Assembly (NCBI GenBank): GCA_946535225.1
Contig: CAMNDJ010000013.1
Coordinates: forward strand, 1-34,467
Source of the DNA: an uncultured Lachnospiraceae bacterium
GTDB taxonomy: Bacteria > Bacillota > Clostridia > Lachnospirales > Lachnospiraceae
Length of the DNA: 34,467 bases
Direction: 5' to 3'
Position numbers and translations under genes: made by a program. Positions 1 to 7,630 of this stretch are shown piece after piece (within the stretch, counting starts at the first letter, position 1; each line of letters opens with the position of its first letter). The notes under the pieces are model-generated. The model searched no databases and was not told where the DNA came from. It saw nothing but the letters and a program-made list of their open reading frames with translations.

Positions 1-37
1 CAAAGATTGCCGAACCAAGCGCTAATAAAAACCACAT
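1..37 (-). CDS. EamA/DMT-family transporter, N-terminal fragment (runs off the window)
   Basis: Only the first 12 codons are present, reading MWFLLALGSAIF. A clear Shine-Dalgarno GAAGGAG lies 7 bases upstream of the ATG at 37. A hydrophobic start of this form is typical of the first transmembrane helix of EamA (drug/metabolite transporter) proteins. The identification rests on this short stretch and its strong ribosome binding site, so the family call is tentative. The rest of the gene lies to the left of the window. Confidence 0.45.
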   Translation of the reverse strand, partial: MWFLLALGSAIF

Positions 38-91
38 AGTGATACTCCTTCAAACATTCGATTTGCTTAACCGTTTATACTGGAAGATAAT

Positions 92-294
92 TCACTTTGC
101 CTTGCCTTCGGTCTGAGTAAAGTCTAAGAATATGGCACCAAACTGCATAAAGTTATCAAGAAGGGACTCCTCGCTTCCGTAGGAGTAGATATAGACCTGG
201 TCTCCCTCGCGATCCACTTGTCCGCTTCCCTGCCAAGCAAACGCTCTGTCTGCTTGCGCTGTGCTATGTCATCGTCACAAACCGCTATATGCAT
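92..294 (-). pseudogene. Frameshifted, truncated response-regulator receiver domain (LytTR-type)
   Basis: From the ATG at 294 the frame reads MHIAVCDDDIAQRKQTERLL, the beta1 strand and acidic pocket (DDD) typical of LytTR/AgrA-class receivers. Near base 214 the homologous reading moves to another frame, which continues VYIYSYGSEESLLDNFMQFG and AIFLDF and stops at 92-94. The second block matches the stretch leading to the phospho-acceptor Asp (IFLDF) in the same class. The protein would end about 10 residues later, so the receiver lacks its second half and there is no LytTR DNA-binding domain. A one-base deletion plus truncation explains what is seen. A sequencing error could explain the frameshift but not the early end. 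It follows sufU directly. Confidence 0.6.
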
Positions 295-309
295 CCTTCG
301 CTTCTTCAA

Positions 310-328
310 CCGAAACTCAGAGTTTCGG
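310..328 (-). terminator. Short hairpin over the sufU stop codon
   Basis: An 8-bp perfect stem (CCGAAACT/AGTTTCGG, 3-base loop) contains the sufU stop codon. On the minus strand it is followed by TTGAAG rather than a clean T-run, so it is a weak terminator candidate or an mRNA 3'-end stabilising hairpin for the suf operon. The stem is visible in the sequence; the function is inferred. Confidence 0.35.
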
Positions 329-757
329 CTTATACCCGTCTTTAAAAATCTCCTCGAGGGTATGCCAGGAAAGTACCGCACATTTAACCCTGGCGGGCAT
401 GTTGGAAATATCCCTTAAAGCGGATGCTTCCTCCAGACTGTCGATCTCTTCCTCCGAGGCCTCTTTCTTTATCATTCTAAAGAATATGTCTGCGAGTTTC
501 AAGGCATCTTCAACTTTCTTTCCGATGATGATGCCCATCATTATATCCGCAGAGGCCTGAGAAACCGCACAGCCCTGACCTGTAAAGGATCCGTCGGAAA
601 TGATCCCGTCCGTAACTTTTAAATTGATCGTGATATCATCGCCGCAACTTGGGTTCACGCCCTCCAGCACATAATCCGGATTTTCGATCTCGTGCTTGTA
701 CTCGGGACGCATATTGTGCTCGGTTAAGATCTCATTGTAGAAATTCCTAGTCTCCAT
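317..757 (-). CDS. sufU: SufU iron-sulfur assembly scaffold / sulfur-transfer protein
   Basis: SufU accepts persulfide sulfur from SufS in the Gram-positive SUF system and passes it to the SufBCD scaffold. The 146-residue product has the zinc/sulfur ligand set of the family: PSCGD (Cys38, Asp40), GQGCAVSQAS (Cys63) and RVKCAVLSW (Cys126), with the SufU-type insertion between the second and third Cys. The ATG at 757 was chosen because AAGGAGG lies 7 bases before it. A TTG two codons upstream is possible but sits closer to the SD. The start overlaps the end of sufS by 11 bases, suggesting translational coupling. It is the last gene of the suf operon. No sufE or sufA is present nearby, as expected for Firmicutes. 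Confidence 0.93.
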   Translation of the reverse strand: METRNFYNEILTEHNMRPEYKHEIENPDYVLEGVNPSCGDDITINLKVTDGIISDGSFTGQGCAVSQASADIMMGIIIGKKVEDALKLADIFFRMIKKEASEEEIDSLEEASALRDISNMPARVKCAVLSWHTLEEIFKDGYKPKL

Positions 758-1964
758 AGCCAAGCCTCCTTCGTACAGTGGAAATACTTGCGATTAGCGC
801 ATCGATCTCCTCCTCAGTATTGTAAAACATCAGGCTTGCCCTGGTGGCGCTCATCACTCCCAAATGCTTTAAAAGCGGCTGTGCGCAGTGATGTCCCGCC
901 CTTACGGCGATGCCGTCGGCTTCAAGGATCTGGGATACGTCATGGGGATGTACATCGTCAATGGAAAAAGAAATTATCCCCGCATGATCCAAAGGATCCT
1001 TGGAACCTAATATATTTATGTGAGGTATCTCTCTTATTCCTTCAATGGCCCTTTTAGTCAGCATCAATTCCCGCTTTCTCATGGTATCAAAGCCTATGGA
1101 ATCCATATATTCAATGGCTGCGGCAAGTCCTGCTGCCCCGGCTGCGTTTACGGTCCCCGCTTCAAATTTGTGGGGAAGTTCCGCCCATTTTGCGCCTTCC
1201 AAGGTCACGGATTCGATCATCTCTCCTCCCGTAAGGAAGGGTGGCATCTCTTCCAAAAGTTTTTCCTTTCCGTAAAGAACGCCTATACCCATTGGTCCGA
1301 AGAGCTTATGTCCGGAAAAGGCCAGAAAGTCCGCATCGAGCCTCACTACATCAAGCTTTGCATGGGGCGCACTCTGAGCCGCATCGATAACCGCCACGGC
1401 TCCCACTTCATGGGCCCGCCTGATGATATCCTCAATGGGATTCATCCTCCCCAATACATTGGAGATATGCATTATGGCCACAAGCTTTGTTTTTTCTGTG
1501 ATAACAGAATCCAAAGCCTCTTTGGTAAAGCTTCCGTCCTTCTCGCAGAAGAGGTATCTGATGGTGGCGTTGTTCCTTCGTGCCACCATCTGCCAGGGAA
1601 GCATGTTACTGTGATGCTCCATTACGGAAACAACGATCTCGTCCCCTTCATGGATATTTGTAAGTCCGTAGCTGTAAGCCACAAGATTGATGCTCTCTGT
1701 GGTATTTCGTGTAAAGATGATCTCCCTCTCGGAGGAAGCGTTTATAAACTGTTTAACGATCCTTCTGGAATTTTCATAAATATCCGTAGCTTCGATGCTT
1801 AATGGGTAAAAACCCCGCATCGGGTTTGCGTTATGATCTTCGTAGAAGTCACTCTCCGCCGCCAACACACACTTCGGCCGCTGAGTCGTTGCCGCATTGT
1901 CAAGGTAAATGGTCCGTTCCTTGTTTAAAAGCGGAAAATCTTTTCTGTAACTTAAGTCTCTCAT
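747..1964 (-). CDS. sufS: SufS group II cysteine desulfurase
   Basis: This PLP enzyme takes sulfur from L-cysteine as a persulfide for Fe-S cluster building. The 405-residue protein is of normal length for SufS/CsdA. Visible markers are DNAATTQRP near residue 22, the EHHSNMLPW stretch near 116, the PLP-binding lysine in SGHKLFGP (Lys220) and the persulfide-forming cysteine in RAGHHCAQP (Cys360) on the short active-site loop typical of group II enzymes. Its start codon overlaps the sufD stop in an ATGA arrangement, and its end overlaps sufU, its expected sulfur acceptor. Confidence 0.95.
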   Translation of the reverse strand: MRDLSYRKDFPLLNKERTIYLDNAATTQRPKCVLAAESDFYEDHNANPMRGFYPLSIEATDIYENSRRIVKQFINASSEREIIFTRNTTESINLVAYSYGLTNIHEGDEIVVSVMEHHSNMLPWQMVARRNNATIRYLFCEKDGSFTKEALDSVITEKTKLVAIMHISNVLGRMNPIEDIIRRAHEVGAVAVIDAAQSAPHAKLDVVRLDADFLAFSGHKLFGPMGIGVLYGKEKLLEEMPPFLTGGEMIESVTLEGAKWAELPHKFEAGTVNAAGAAGLAAAIEYMDSIGFDTMRKRELMLTKRAIEGIREIPHINILGSKDPLDHAGIISFSIDDVHPHDVSQILEADGIAVRAGHHCAQPLLKHLGVMSATRASLMFYNTEEEIDALIASISTVRRRLGYGD

Positions 1965-2836
1965 ACGAGAACCTCCTCAAGCAGGTGTTCGGTCTTTTCT
2001 TTTGTTTCTTCGTCGTCAATATATCTTAAAAGCTTGTTAAAGGTGGCATTTATGATGAGTTTCTCCGCATCCTCTCTTCCGATGCCTCGAGATTCCAGAT
2101 AAAAGAGCATCTCATCATCCAGACTTCCAAGGGCGGCCCCGTGGGTACCCTCCACATCCTCCTCGGTGCAGAGTATCAGCGGTACGGACTTGTTTACGAT
2201 ATCGTCCCCAAGAAGAAGAACATGCTCCGTCTCATGCCCTTTAGATCCCGCGGCACCGGATATGAAATTCACCGTCTGACGACAGGTCTTCTCAGCTCCG
2301 TCCTTTAAGATGCCGTCTGCATGTATCTCGGATAACGTGTCCTTGCCGCGATGGTTTGCCACATAATTTAAGTCGGTCTTTTTGCCTTTTCGTGAAAGAT
2401 ACGAGGTCCGGGATTCAAAGAAGCTTCTGTCTCCCGTAAGCTCAATGGTGCAGTCCGAATAGATATCCCCAAGTCCCGGGAAAACTTGCACAAGCTCTAT
2501 CTTTGCATCTTCCTTACACTCTCCCCTTACATCGCTTATGAGCCTTCCCTCGTTTAAGGATGCGTCGATCTCCACTAGTTTTATTTTTGACGCCTTTTTT
2601 GCCTCAAGCTCTGCTTTTAAATACAGAGTATCCCTTGCCGTAAAAAGAACAAAAACGCTTATCTCTTTGTTCTCCTCGGCAGTTATCTTAAGTTTAACAT
2701 CCGAAGCCTCGTTATAGTTTATAACGCTGCTTTCAGTGATCTTAATCTCCTTTGTTTTTCCGGGTTCATAGTCCGGCTCGGCGAAATTTAAGTCAAGCTT
2801 TGCAAAAGTGAACGCCGGTAATTGATTCATCTTCAT
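1961..2836 (-). CDS. sufD: SufD-like FeS assembly protein
   Basis: SufD partners SufB and SufC in the SufBC(2)D scaffold. The 291-residue product is shorter than E. coli SufD (about 420) but matches the compact Firmicutes form. It retains the beta-helix core and the C-terminal SufB/SufD signature around residues 190-275: RQTVNFISGAAGSKGHETEH, then a CTEEDVEGTHGAALGSLDDE stretch and an SRGIGREDAEKLI helix that binds SufC. The start overlaps the sufB stop by one base (TGATG), with GGAAG 9 bases upstream. An alternative ATG two codons later cannot be excluded. SufB and SufD are homologous; the smaller size, gene order and neighbouring full-length SufB make this SufD. Confidence 0.88.
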   Translation of the reverse strand: MKMNQLPAFTFAKLDLNFAEPDYEPGKTKEIKITESSVINYNEASDVKLKITAEENKEISVFVLFTARDTLYLKAELEAKKASKIKLVEIDASLNEGRLISDVRGECKEDAKIELVQVFPGLGDIYSDCTIELTGDRSFFESRTSYLSRKGKKTDLNYVANHRGKDTLSEIHADGILKDGAEKTCRQTVNFISGAAGSKGHETEHVLLLGDDIVNKSVPLILCTEEDVEGTHGAALGSLDDEMLFYLESRGIGREDAEKLIINATFNKLLRYIDDEETKEKTEHLLEEVLV

Positions 2837-4242
2837 CAGCCTATACTTCCTTTCATCTCAAGTCGGATCAGATTGTTCATCTCGATGGCGTATTCAAGAG
2901 GCAGTTCCTTGGAAACATCCTCGGCAAAGCCGCTTACGATCAAAGCCCTGGCATCCTCTTCGCTCATGCCGCGGCTCATAAGGTAGAATACGGCATCATC
3001 ACTGATCTTTCCTATCTGCGCTTCATGTCCCACATCCGCCGTTTTTGTTCTTATGTCCATTGCGGGAATGGTGTCGGATCTTGAGATCGAATCGAGCATC
3101 AATGAGGCGCAGGAAACTGAAGATTTACTGTACTCTGCGCTCTTTCGTATCTCTATTGAGCTTCTGAAGGTGCTGACCCCGCCGCCCTTTGAGATGGATC
3201 TTGTGTTCATGTACGAAGAAGTTCTCTTGCCAAGCTGTATTACCTTGGCTCCGGTATCCAGATTCTGGTCGGTGTTTGCAAAAGAAATACCCGTAAATTC
3301 CATAGTGGAATCGTCGCCCTTTAAGATCGTTGTGGGGTAGAGGTAGGAAATATGGGACCCGAAGGATCCGGATACCCATTCCATCTTTGCTCCCTCCTCC
3401 ACCAAGGCTCTCTTGGTATTTAAGTTGTACATGTTCTTTGACCAGTTCTCGATGGTGGAATAACGAAGTCTTGCATTTTTATGAACAAACAACTCAACGC
3501 AGCCCGCATGGAGATTGGCTACATTGTATTTCGGTGCCGAGCAGCCCTCTATGAAATGAAGGTCCGCTCCCTCATCCACTATGATGAGCGTATGCTCAAA
3601 CTGCCCTGCGCCCTTGGCATTTAACCTGAAATATGACTGAAGGGGAATGTCAACTTTAACCCCCTTGGGCACATAAACAAAGCTTCCGCCTGACCATACA
3701 GCGCCGTGAAGGGCCGCAAACTTGTGATCCGTAGGGGGCACCAATGTCATAAAATGCTCCTTTATCATGTCAGCATATTCGCCGTAAAGAGCACTCTCGA
3801 TATCTGTATAAATAACACCGAGTTTAGCCACGTCCTCACGGATATTGTGATAAACAAGCTCCGAATCGTACTGAGCTCCAACCCCCGCCAGGGACTTTCT
3901 TTCTGCCTCGGGAATGCCAAGCTTTTCAAAGGTATCCTTGACCTCCGCAGGCACCGCATCCCAGTTATCCGCCATCTTGGTGTTTTTTCTTACGTATGTG
4001 GCGATATGATCCATATCGAGGCCCTCAATGGAGGGCCCCCACACGGGCATATCGGTTTTTTGATAAATTTCAAGGCATTTAAGCCTAAGATCCCTCATCC
4101 AGTCAGGATCGTTCTTTTCCTTGGAGATCTGAAGAACTATCTCCTCCGTCAGACCATCCTTGAGCCTGTAAGCGTCTTCGTCAGCGTTTCTGAAATCGTA
4201 CAGGCTTCTGTCTATATCTTCAACATATGTCTTATCTTCCAT
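2836..4242 (-). CDS. sufB: SufB Fe-S cluster scaffold subunit
   Basis: SufB is the main scaffold on which the nascent cluster is built in the cytosol. The 468-residue length is normal. Recognisable segments are WSGGSFVYVPKGVKVDIPLQ about residue 185, the FIEGCSAPKY Cys region, the CVELFVHKNARLRYSTIENW strand, SSVSCASLMLDSISRSDTIP near the C-terminal third, and the DVGHEAQIGKISDDAVFYLM SufC-contact helix. AGGTGG precedes the ATG. The gene lies between sufC (13 bases upstream) and sufD (1-base overlap), in a co-transcribed set. Confidence 0.95.
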   Translation of the reverse strand: MEDKTYVEDIDRSLYDFRNADEDAYRLKDGLTEEIVLQISKEKNDPDWMRDLRLKCLEIYQKTDMPVWGPSIEGLDMDHIATYVRKNTKMADNWDAVPAEVKDTFEKLGIPEAERKSLAGVGAQYDSELVYHNIREDVAKLGVIYTDIESALYGEYADMIKEHFMTLVPPTDHKFAALHGAVWSGGSFVYVPKGVKVDIPLQSYFRLNAKGAGQFEHTLIIVDEGADLHFIEGCSAPKYNVANLHAGCVELFVHKNARLRYSTIENWSKNMYNLNTKRALVEEGAKMEWVSGSFGSHISYLYPTTILKGDDSTMEFTGISFANTDQNLDTGAKVIQLGKRTSSYMNTRSISKGGGVSTFRSSIEIRKSAEYSKSSVSCASLMLDSISRSDTIPAMDIRTKTADVGHEAQIGKISDDAVFYLMSRGMSEEDARALIVSGFAEDVSKELPLEYAIEMNNLIRLEMKGSIG

Positions 4243-4254
4243 TTCACCACCTGT

Positions 4255-4995
4255 CTATTCGCCATAGCTTTCAAAGCCCTTTTCATTTACTATATCAACA
4301 AGGGAACTGTCCCCCGTCTTTACGATGGTTCCTCCGATCATAACATGAGTCTGATCCACATGAATGGATTCCAGTATCTTGGTGCTGTGGGTTATGATGA
4401 GAAGTCCTCCCCCCACCCTCTTTTGATACTCTTCAATACCTGCGGATACCGTACGTACAGCGTCTACATCAAGTCCCGAGTCCGTTTCGTCAAGGATCGC
4501 AAACTCAGGCTCTAACATCAGAAGCTGCAATATCTCGGCTTTTTTCTTTTCACCGCCGGAAAAGCCCACATTTAAATCTCTCTCCGCATAGGAGTGATCC
4601 ATCTGAAGGATGTCCAGGGTTGCATCCAGCTTCTTTTTAAACTCCCAAAGTTTGACTCTCTCCCCTGTTTTTTGTTCAAGGGCGCTTCTGATGAAAGAAG
4701 AAAGGGTTACTCCCGGAACCTCGAGGGGATTCTGGAAGGACAAAAACATACCCTTCTTCGCTCTGTTGTTTACTTCCACATCCGAAAGATCCTCGCCCTT
4801 AAAGACGATCTTTCCCTCGGTAACCTCGTATTTGGGATTGCCGATAAGAGCAAATCCCAATGTGGACTTGCCCGTTCCGTTGGGTCCCATGAGTACATGG
4901 ACCTCTCCTGCGTTGATGGTAAGATCAACGCCCTTTAAGATTTCTTTCTCACCTACACTTACGTGTAGATTTGATACTTCAAGTAATTTAGACAT
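4255..4995 (-). CDS. sufC: SufC ATPase of the SUF complex
   Basis: SufC is the ABC-type ATPase that drives SufBCD rearrangement; unlike transporter ATPases it is soluble. With the start used here the protein has 246 residues. Walker A is GPNGTGKST (38-46), a Q-loop lies in SFQNPLEVPG (86-95), the ABC signature is FSGGEKKK (145-152), and Walker B is FAILDETDSGLD (165-176), with the SufC-typical DETDSGLD. The ATG at 4995 was preferred over one 21 bases upstream because AAAGGG lies 7 bases before it. It is the first gene of the operon and is preceded by the promoter listed at 5083-5111. Confidence 0.95.
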   Translation of the reverse strand: MSKLLEVSNLHVSVGEKEILKGVDLTINAGEVHVLMGPNGTGKSTLGFALIGNPKYEVTEGKIVFKGEDLSDVEVNNRAKKGMFLSFQNPLEVPGVTLSSFIRSALEQKTGERVKLWEFKKKLDATLDILQMDHSYAERDLNVGFSGGEKKKAEILQLLMLEPEFAILDETDSGLDVDAVRTVSAGIEEYQKRVGGGLLIITHSTKILESIHVDQTHVMIGGTIVKTGDSSLVDIVNEKGFESYGE

Positions 4996-5055
4996 AATGA
5001 TACCCTTTACATGCATCCGTGGAGTACCACAGATACGCCAATTATTTGTGAAAGC

Positions 5056-5067
5056 CTAAAGCTTTAG
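5056..5067. promoter_or_regulatory. 12-bp perfect palindrome in the suf leader
   Basis: CTAAAGCTTTAG is perfectly self-complementary and lies just downstream of the predicted suf transcription start and about 60 bases before the sufC ATG. That is a suitable position for a repressor site controlling iron-sulfur genes. No regulator is encoded nearby, and a short palindrome can occur by chance. Confidence 0.3.
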
Positions 5068-5082
5068 TTAACTTACGGAATC

Positions 5083-5111
5083 AGTATAAACCCATCTGCC
5101 TACTATTTCAA
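5083..5111 (-). promoter_or_regulatory. Sigma-A promoter of the suf operon
   Basis: On the minus strand, TTGAAA (5111-5106) and TATACT (5088-5083) are separated by exactly 17 bases, each box differing from consensus at one or two positions. The predicted start near 5076 gives a leader of about 80 bases to sufC. The promoter overlaps the decayed GH13 remnant read on the other strand. Confidence 0.6.
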
Positions 5112-5363
5112 TAGGTTTATGTGCACTAAGTTCCCAAAAGTTATGCATTCCCGGATATAAAGGCAGCTCTTGAAAAGGATGTTGTCAAAGAGCAGATAAA
5201 GCTGTTAAGGCTCAGGAATTCACACCCCGCCTTTTCTGTGAACAGCAGGGTCAGTGTGTCAGCGTCAGGAAGCACTCTTACAATAAAATGGGAAAACAAA
5301 AAGGCCTGCGCATCTCTCATAGCAGACCTTGCAGATCTTACATATCATATATCTCAAAGCTGA
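5093..5363 (+). pseudogene. C-terminal remnant of a sucrose-phosphorylase-like GH13 enzyme
   Basis: From 5130 to the TGA at 5361-5363 the plus strand stays open and reads, in part, DVVKEQIKLLRLRNSHPAF, then STLTIKWENKKA and LIADLADLTYHISQS. This resembles the C-terminal beta domain of sucrose-phosphorylase-type GH13_18 enzymes, where an LIRFRN-HPAF block is followed by an LTIRWEN-like strand and a final ADL-like strand. There is no start codon or ribosome site. The frame is closed by TAA at 5127. A neighbouring frame just upstream reads YYFNRFMCTK, compatible with a preceding conserved block, so frameshift decay is likely. Only about 75 of roughly 480 residues remain. Confidence 0.55.
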
Positions 5364-5365
5364 CA

Positions 5366-5390
5366 GAGTCGGGGGAAGGTTCCCCGACTC
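5366..5390. terminator. GC-rich hairpin at the end of the GH31 gene
   Basis: A 9-bp perfect stem, GAGTCGGGG/CCCCGACTC, with a 7-base loop contains the stop codon of the GH31 gene (minus) and begins three bases after the stop of the GH13 remnant (plus). No T-run follows on either strand, so it is not a canonical intrinsic terminator. It could act as a bidirectional 3'-end hairpin. Confidence 0.4.
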
Positions 5391-7629
5391 ATGTGACACT
5401 TTCGACATGATGTAAAGTTTCGGATTTTTTAATATACCCGGTCCTGAACGTATCGTTCACGGGATAGCTGCCTGTCTTTGATACCGACAATCTATGCTCC
5501 TGCTCCGAATATGACAGTCTTATATCGCAGTACTCACCTTCTTCAAACGAATAACCATCTCCCTTATCAAGATACAATGTAAATTCTCCGTCACGTCCTT
5601 CGTACACATATATCACATCGGGAAGTCCGTTCTTTTCATCCGCGTAATCTATATCGGATGACATCGGGACTATCGAGCCCTCACGCACAAACACCGGGAT
5701 CCTGTCTATCGGTGCATCTGCGTTTATACAGCATCCACCCTCATAATACTTTCCGGTGTAAAAATCGTACCATCCGCAGCCTTTTGGCAGATAGACCTTT
5801 CTCTTTTTTTCACTGTCCTCTATTTCCGATGAGCCCGCTCTATAGTACATGGGAGTGTACACCGGAGCTATGAGAAGAGCCGGACCCAAAAGATATTCAT
5901 CACTGATACTGCATACTTCCTCATCTTCCGGAAAATCGATAAGAAGGCTTCTCATCATCGGTTCGCCCATGCGATGTGCCAGGGCGCCCAGTGAATACAG
6001 ATAGGGTATAAGCCTGTATCTTAATCTTATATGAGATACTATGGCATCATAGAACATATCACCTTTGCTTCCAAACTGCCACGGCTCCCTCGGAGTATCG
6101 GTACCGTGTGAACGGAATACGGGAAGGAAGGTCCCGAACTCAAGCCATCTTACGTAAAGTTCGCGGTATCCCGGGTCATTGACACCATCATTGTAATCAC
6201 CGTGCCAGAACCATAAGGGCTTATGGGACTGATCGTTGCATCCCCTGTTTTCGTATTTATCATCCACAACAAAGAAGCCGCCTATATCAAGAGTCCAGTA
6301 GGGCATGCCGGTAAGCCCCATTTTGATGCCTTCCGTGATCTGGCGGCGCAGAGTATCGTAAGTTGCGCAGATATCTCCCGACCAGAGTATTGTCCCGTAT
6401 TTCTGTATGCCCGTATATCCCGATCTGGTAAGGTTTACAACCCTTTTCTCAGGGATATCCCTTCGCCAGTTTTCATATATTCCCTTCGCATGATACAGGC
6501 CGTATGAGTTAAGCCTTTCCGGATCCATTGACTGAACCGACATTTCCCGAACGACTATGTATCGTTCATCTTCAGGCTTTTTATCTTCACCGCTCCAGTC
6601 GGCATCGGAGAAGGGTTCGGCATTATCACACCATACGGCATCCGTATCGCTGCTCATTATCTCCTCACATGTCTGCTTCCAGTAAAGAGCCCTTGCATCT
6701 TCGTTAAACGCATCATAGAGGTTTGAATTCGGGAGCAGCAGTCCCTCTTTTGCAAATTCCGCATAGTTTTCCGAATCCGTACTCATGTTGGGCCATATGC
6801 TGACCATGAAATGCACGTTTTTATCATGTATCTTCTTAACCGTGGAAGGAAGATCCGGATAACGTTTTTTATCGAATTTCTTCTCGCCCCACAACCCGTC
6901 TTCCCAGCTGAACCAGTCCTGGACTATACAGTCTATGGGGATGTCCTTTGATCGGAATGTTGAAACGATATCTTCAAGTTCGGCACCGGTCTTATATCTT
7001 TCCTTGCTCTGGATATATCCGAATGCCCATCTTGGAAGCATCGAAGGCATGCCTGAGATCTTATGGTAACACCTTATGATATCACTTATATTTTCTCCGG
7101 TGAAAATATAGTACTTAAGTTCCTTCGCACAGTCTATGTCAAACTTTATCCTGTTTCCTTCGGACGAAAAAATGATGCCTGCCTCAGAGTCAATAAGTAT
7201 GCCGTAATTACCGGTGGTAACGAGAAACGGGATGGCGATCCTCATATTGGATTCATATAGGTATTCCGTATGGTTTCGAAGGTCATATATCCCGTCTTCA
7301 TACTGCCCCATCCCAAGCAGGAGCTCATCGCTTCCGATGCTGAATTCAAGGGTTACGGAAAATGCTTTGTGTGAAGGAACCTTTATAAGTCTGTCCGTAT
7401 ATGCAACCTCTCCGTTTGCGGTCTGCTTCTTCATAAAAGCAGAGTTCCCGGTCTCATATCTATAAACGGTCACAGGTACAAACGATACTTCCGACTGGCT
7501 TATCACGCGTTTGCCGTTCCACATAAAATCTATGGGAACATCATCGATAAGACCACCGGATCCTATAGATGATGCAGGATATGTCACACTTATTATACCT
7601 TCGTCTAAATTCTCAACCGATCTTAACAT
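5389..7629 (-). CDS. Glycoside hydrolase family 31 (alpha-glucosidase / alpha-xylosidase type)
   Basis: Retaining alpha-glycosidase of 746 residues. The N-terminal beta-sandwich (about 1-195) leads into a TIM barrel starting PRWAFGYIQSKERY (199-212). The nucleophile is predicted as Asp335 in WCDNAEPF and the acid/base as Asp419 in LWSGDI, followed by the family stretch GLTGMPYWTLDIGGF (438-452). C-terminal beta domains contain VYLPKGCGWYDFYTGKYYEG. No signal peptide is present, so it should act in the cytosol on imported sugars. It starts 1 base after the permease stop, with AAAGGA upstream, and closes the transporter operon. The barrel opening and VQDWFSW resemble bacterial alpha-xylosidase-like GH31 members, but substrate cannot be assigned from sequence alone. 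Confidence 0.88.
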   Translation of the reverse strand: MLRSVENLDEGIISVTYPASSIGSGGLIDDVPIDFMWNGKRVISQSEVSFVPVTVYRYETGNSAFMKKQTANGEVAYTDRLIKVPSHKAFSVTLEFSIGSDELLLGMGQYEDGIYDLRNHTEYLYESNMRIAIPFLVTTGNYGILIDSEAGIIFSSEGNRIKFDIDCAKELKYYIFTGENISDIIRCYHKISGMPSMLPRWAFGYIQSKERYKTGAELEDIVSTFRSKDIPIDCIVQDWFSWEDGLWGEKKFDKKRYPDLPSTVKKIHDKNVHFMVSIWPNMSTDSENYAEFAKEGLLLPNSNLYDAFNEDARALYWKQTCEEIMSSDTDAVWCDNAEPFSDADWSGEDKKPEDERYIVVREMSVQSMDPERLNSYGLYHAKGIYENWRRDIPEKRVVNLTRSGYTGIQKYGTILWSGDICATYDTLRRQITEGIKMGLTGMPYWTLDIGGFFVVDDKYENRGCNDQSHKPLWFWHGDYNDGVNDPGYRELYVRWLEFGTFLPVFRSHGTDTPREPWQFGSKGDMFYDAIVSHIRLRYRLIPYLYSLGALAHRMGEPMMRSLLIDFPEDEEVCSISDEYLLGPALLIAPVYTPMYYRAGSSEIEDSEKKRKVYLPKGCGWYDFYTGKYYEGGCCINADAPIDRIPVFVREGSIVPMSSDIDYADEKNGLPDVIYVYEGRDGEFTLYLDKGDGYSFEEGEYCDIRLSYSEQEHRLSVSKTGSYPVNDTFRTGYIKKSETLHHVESVT

Positions 7630-7630
7630 T

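Noticed and set aside
1020-1802. Long open frame (260 codons) on the plus strand opposite sufS
   Set aside because: It is fully antisense to a certain gene, has no ribosome site and its translation has no recognisable domain. It reflects the codon use of sufS.
3706-4515. Plus-strand open frame of 269 codons across sufB and sufC
   Set aside because: It spans two confident minus-strand genes and the gap between them, with a low-complexity, Cys/His-rich translation typical of a reverse-frame artefact.
5366-5390. Canonical intrinsic terminator for the GH31 operon
   Set aside because: The stem is strong but no T-run follows on either strand, so it is listed only as a hairpin with modest confidence.
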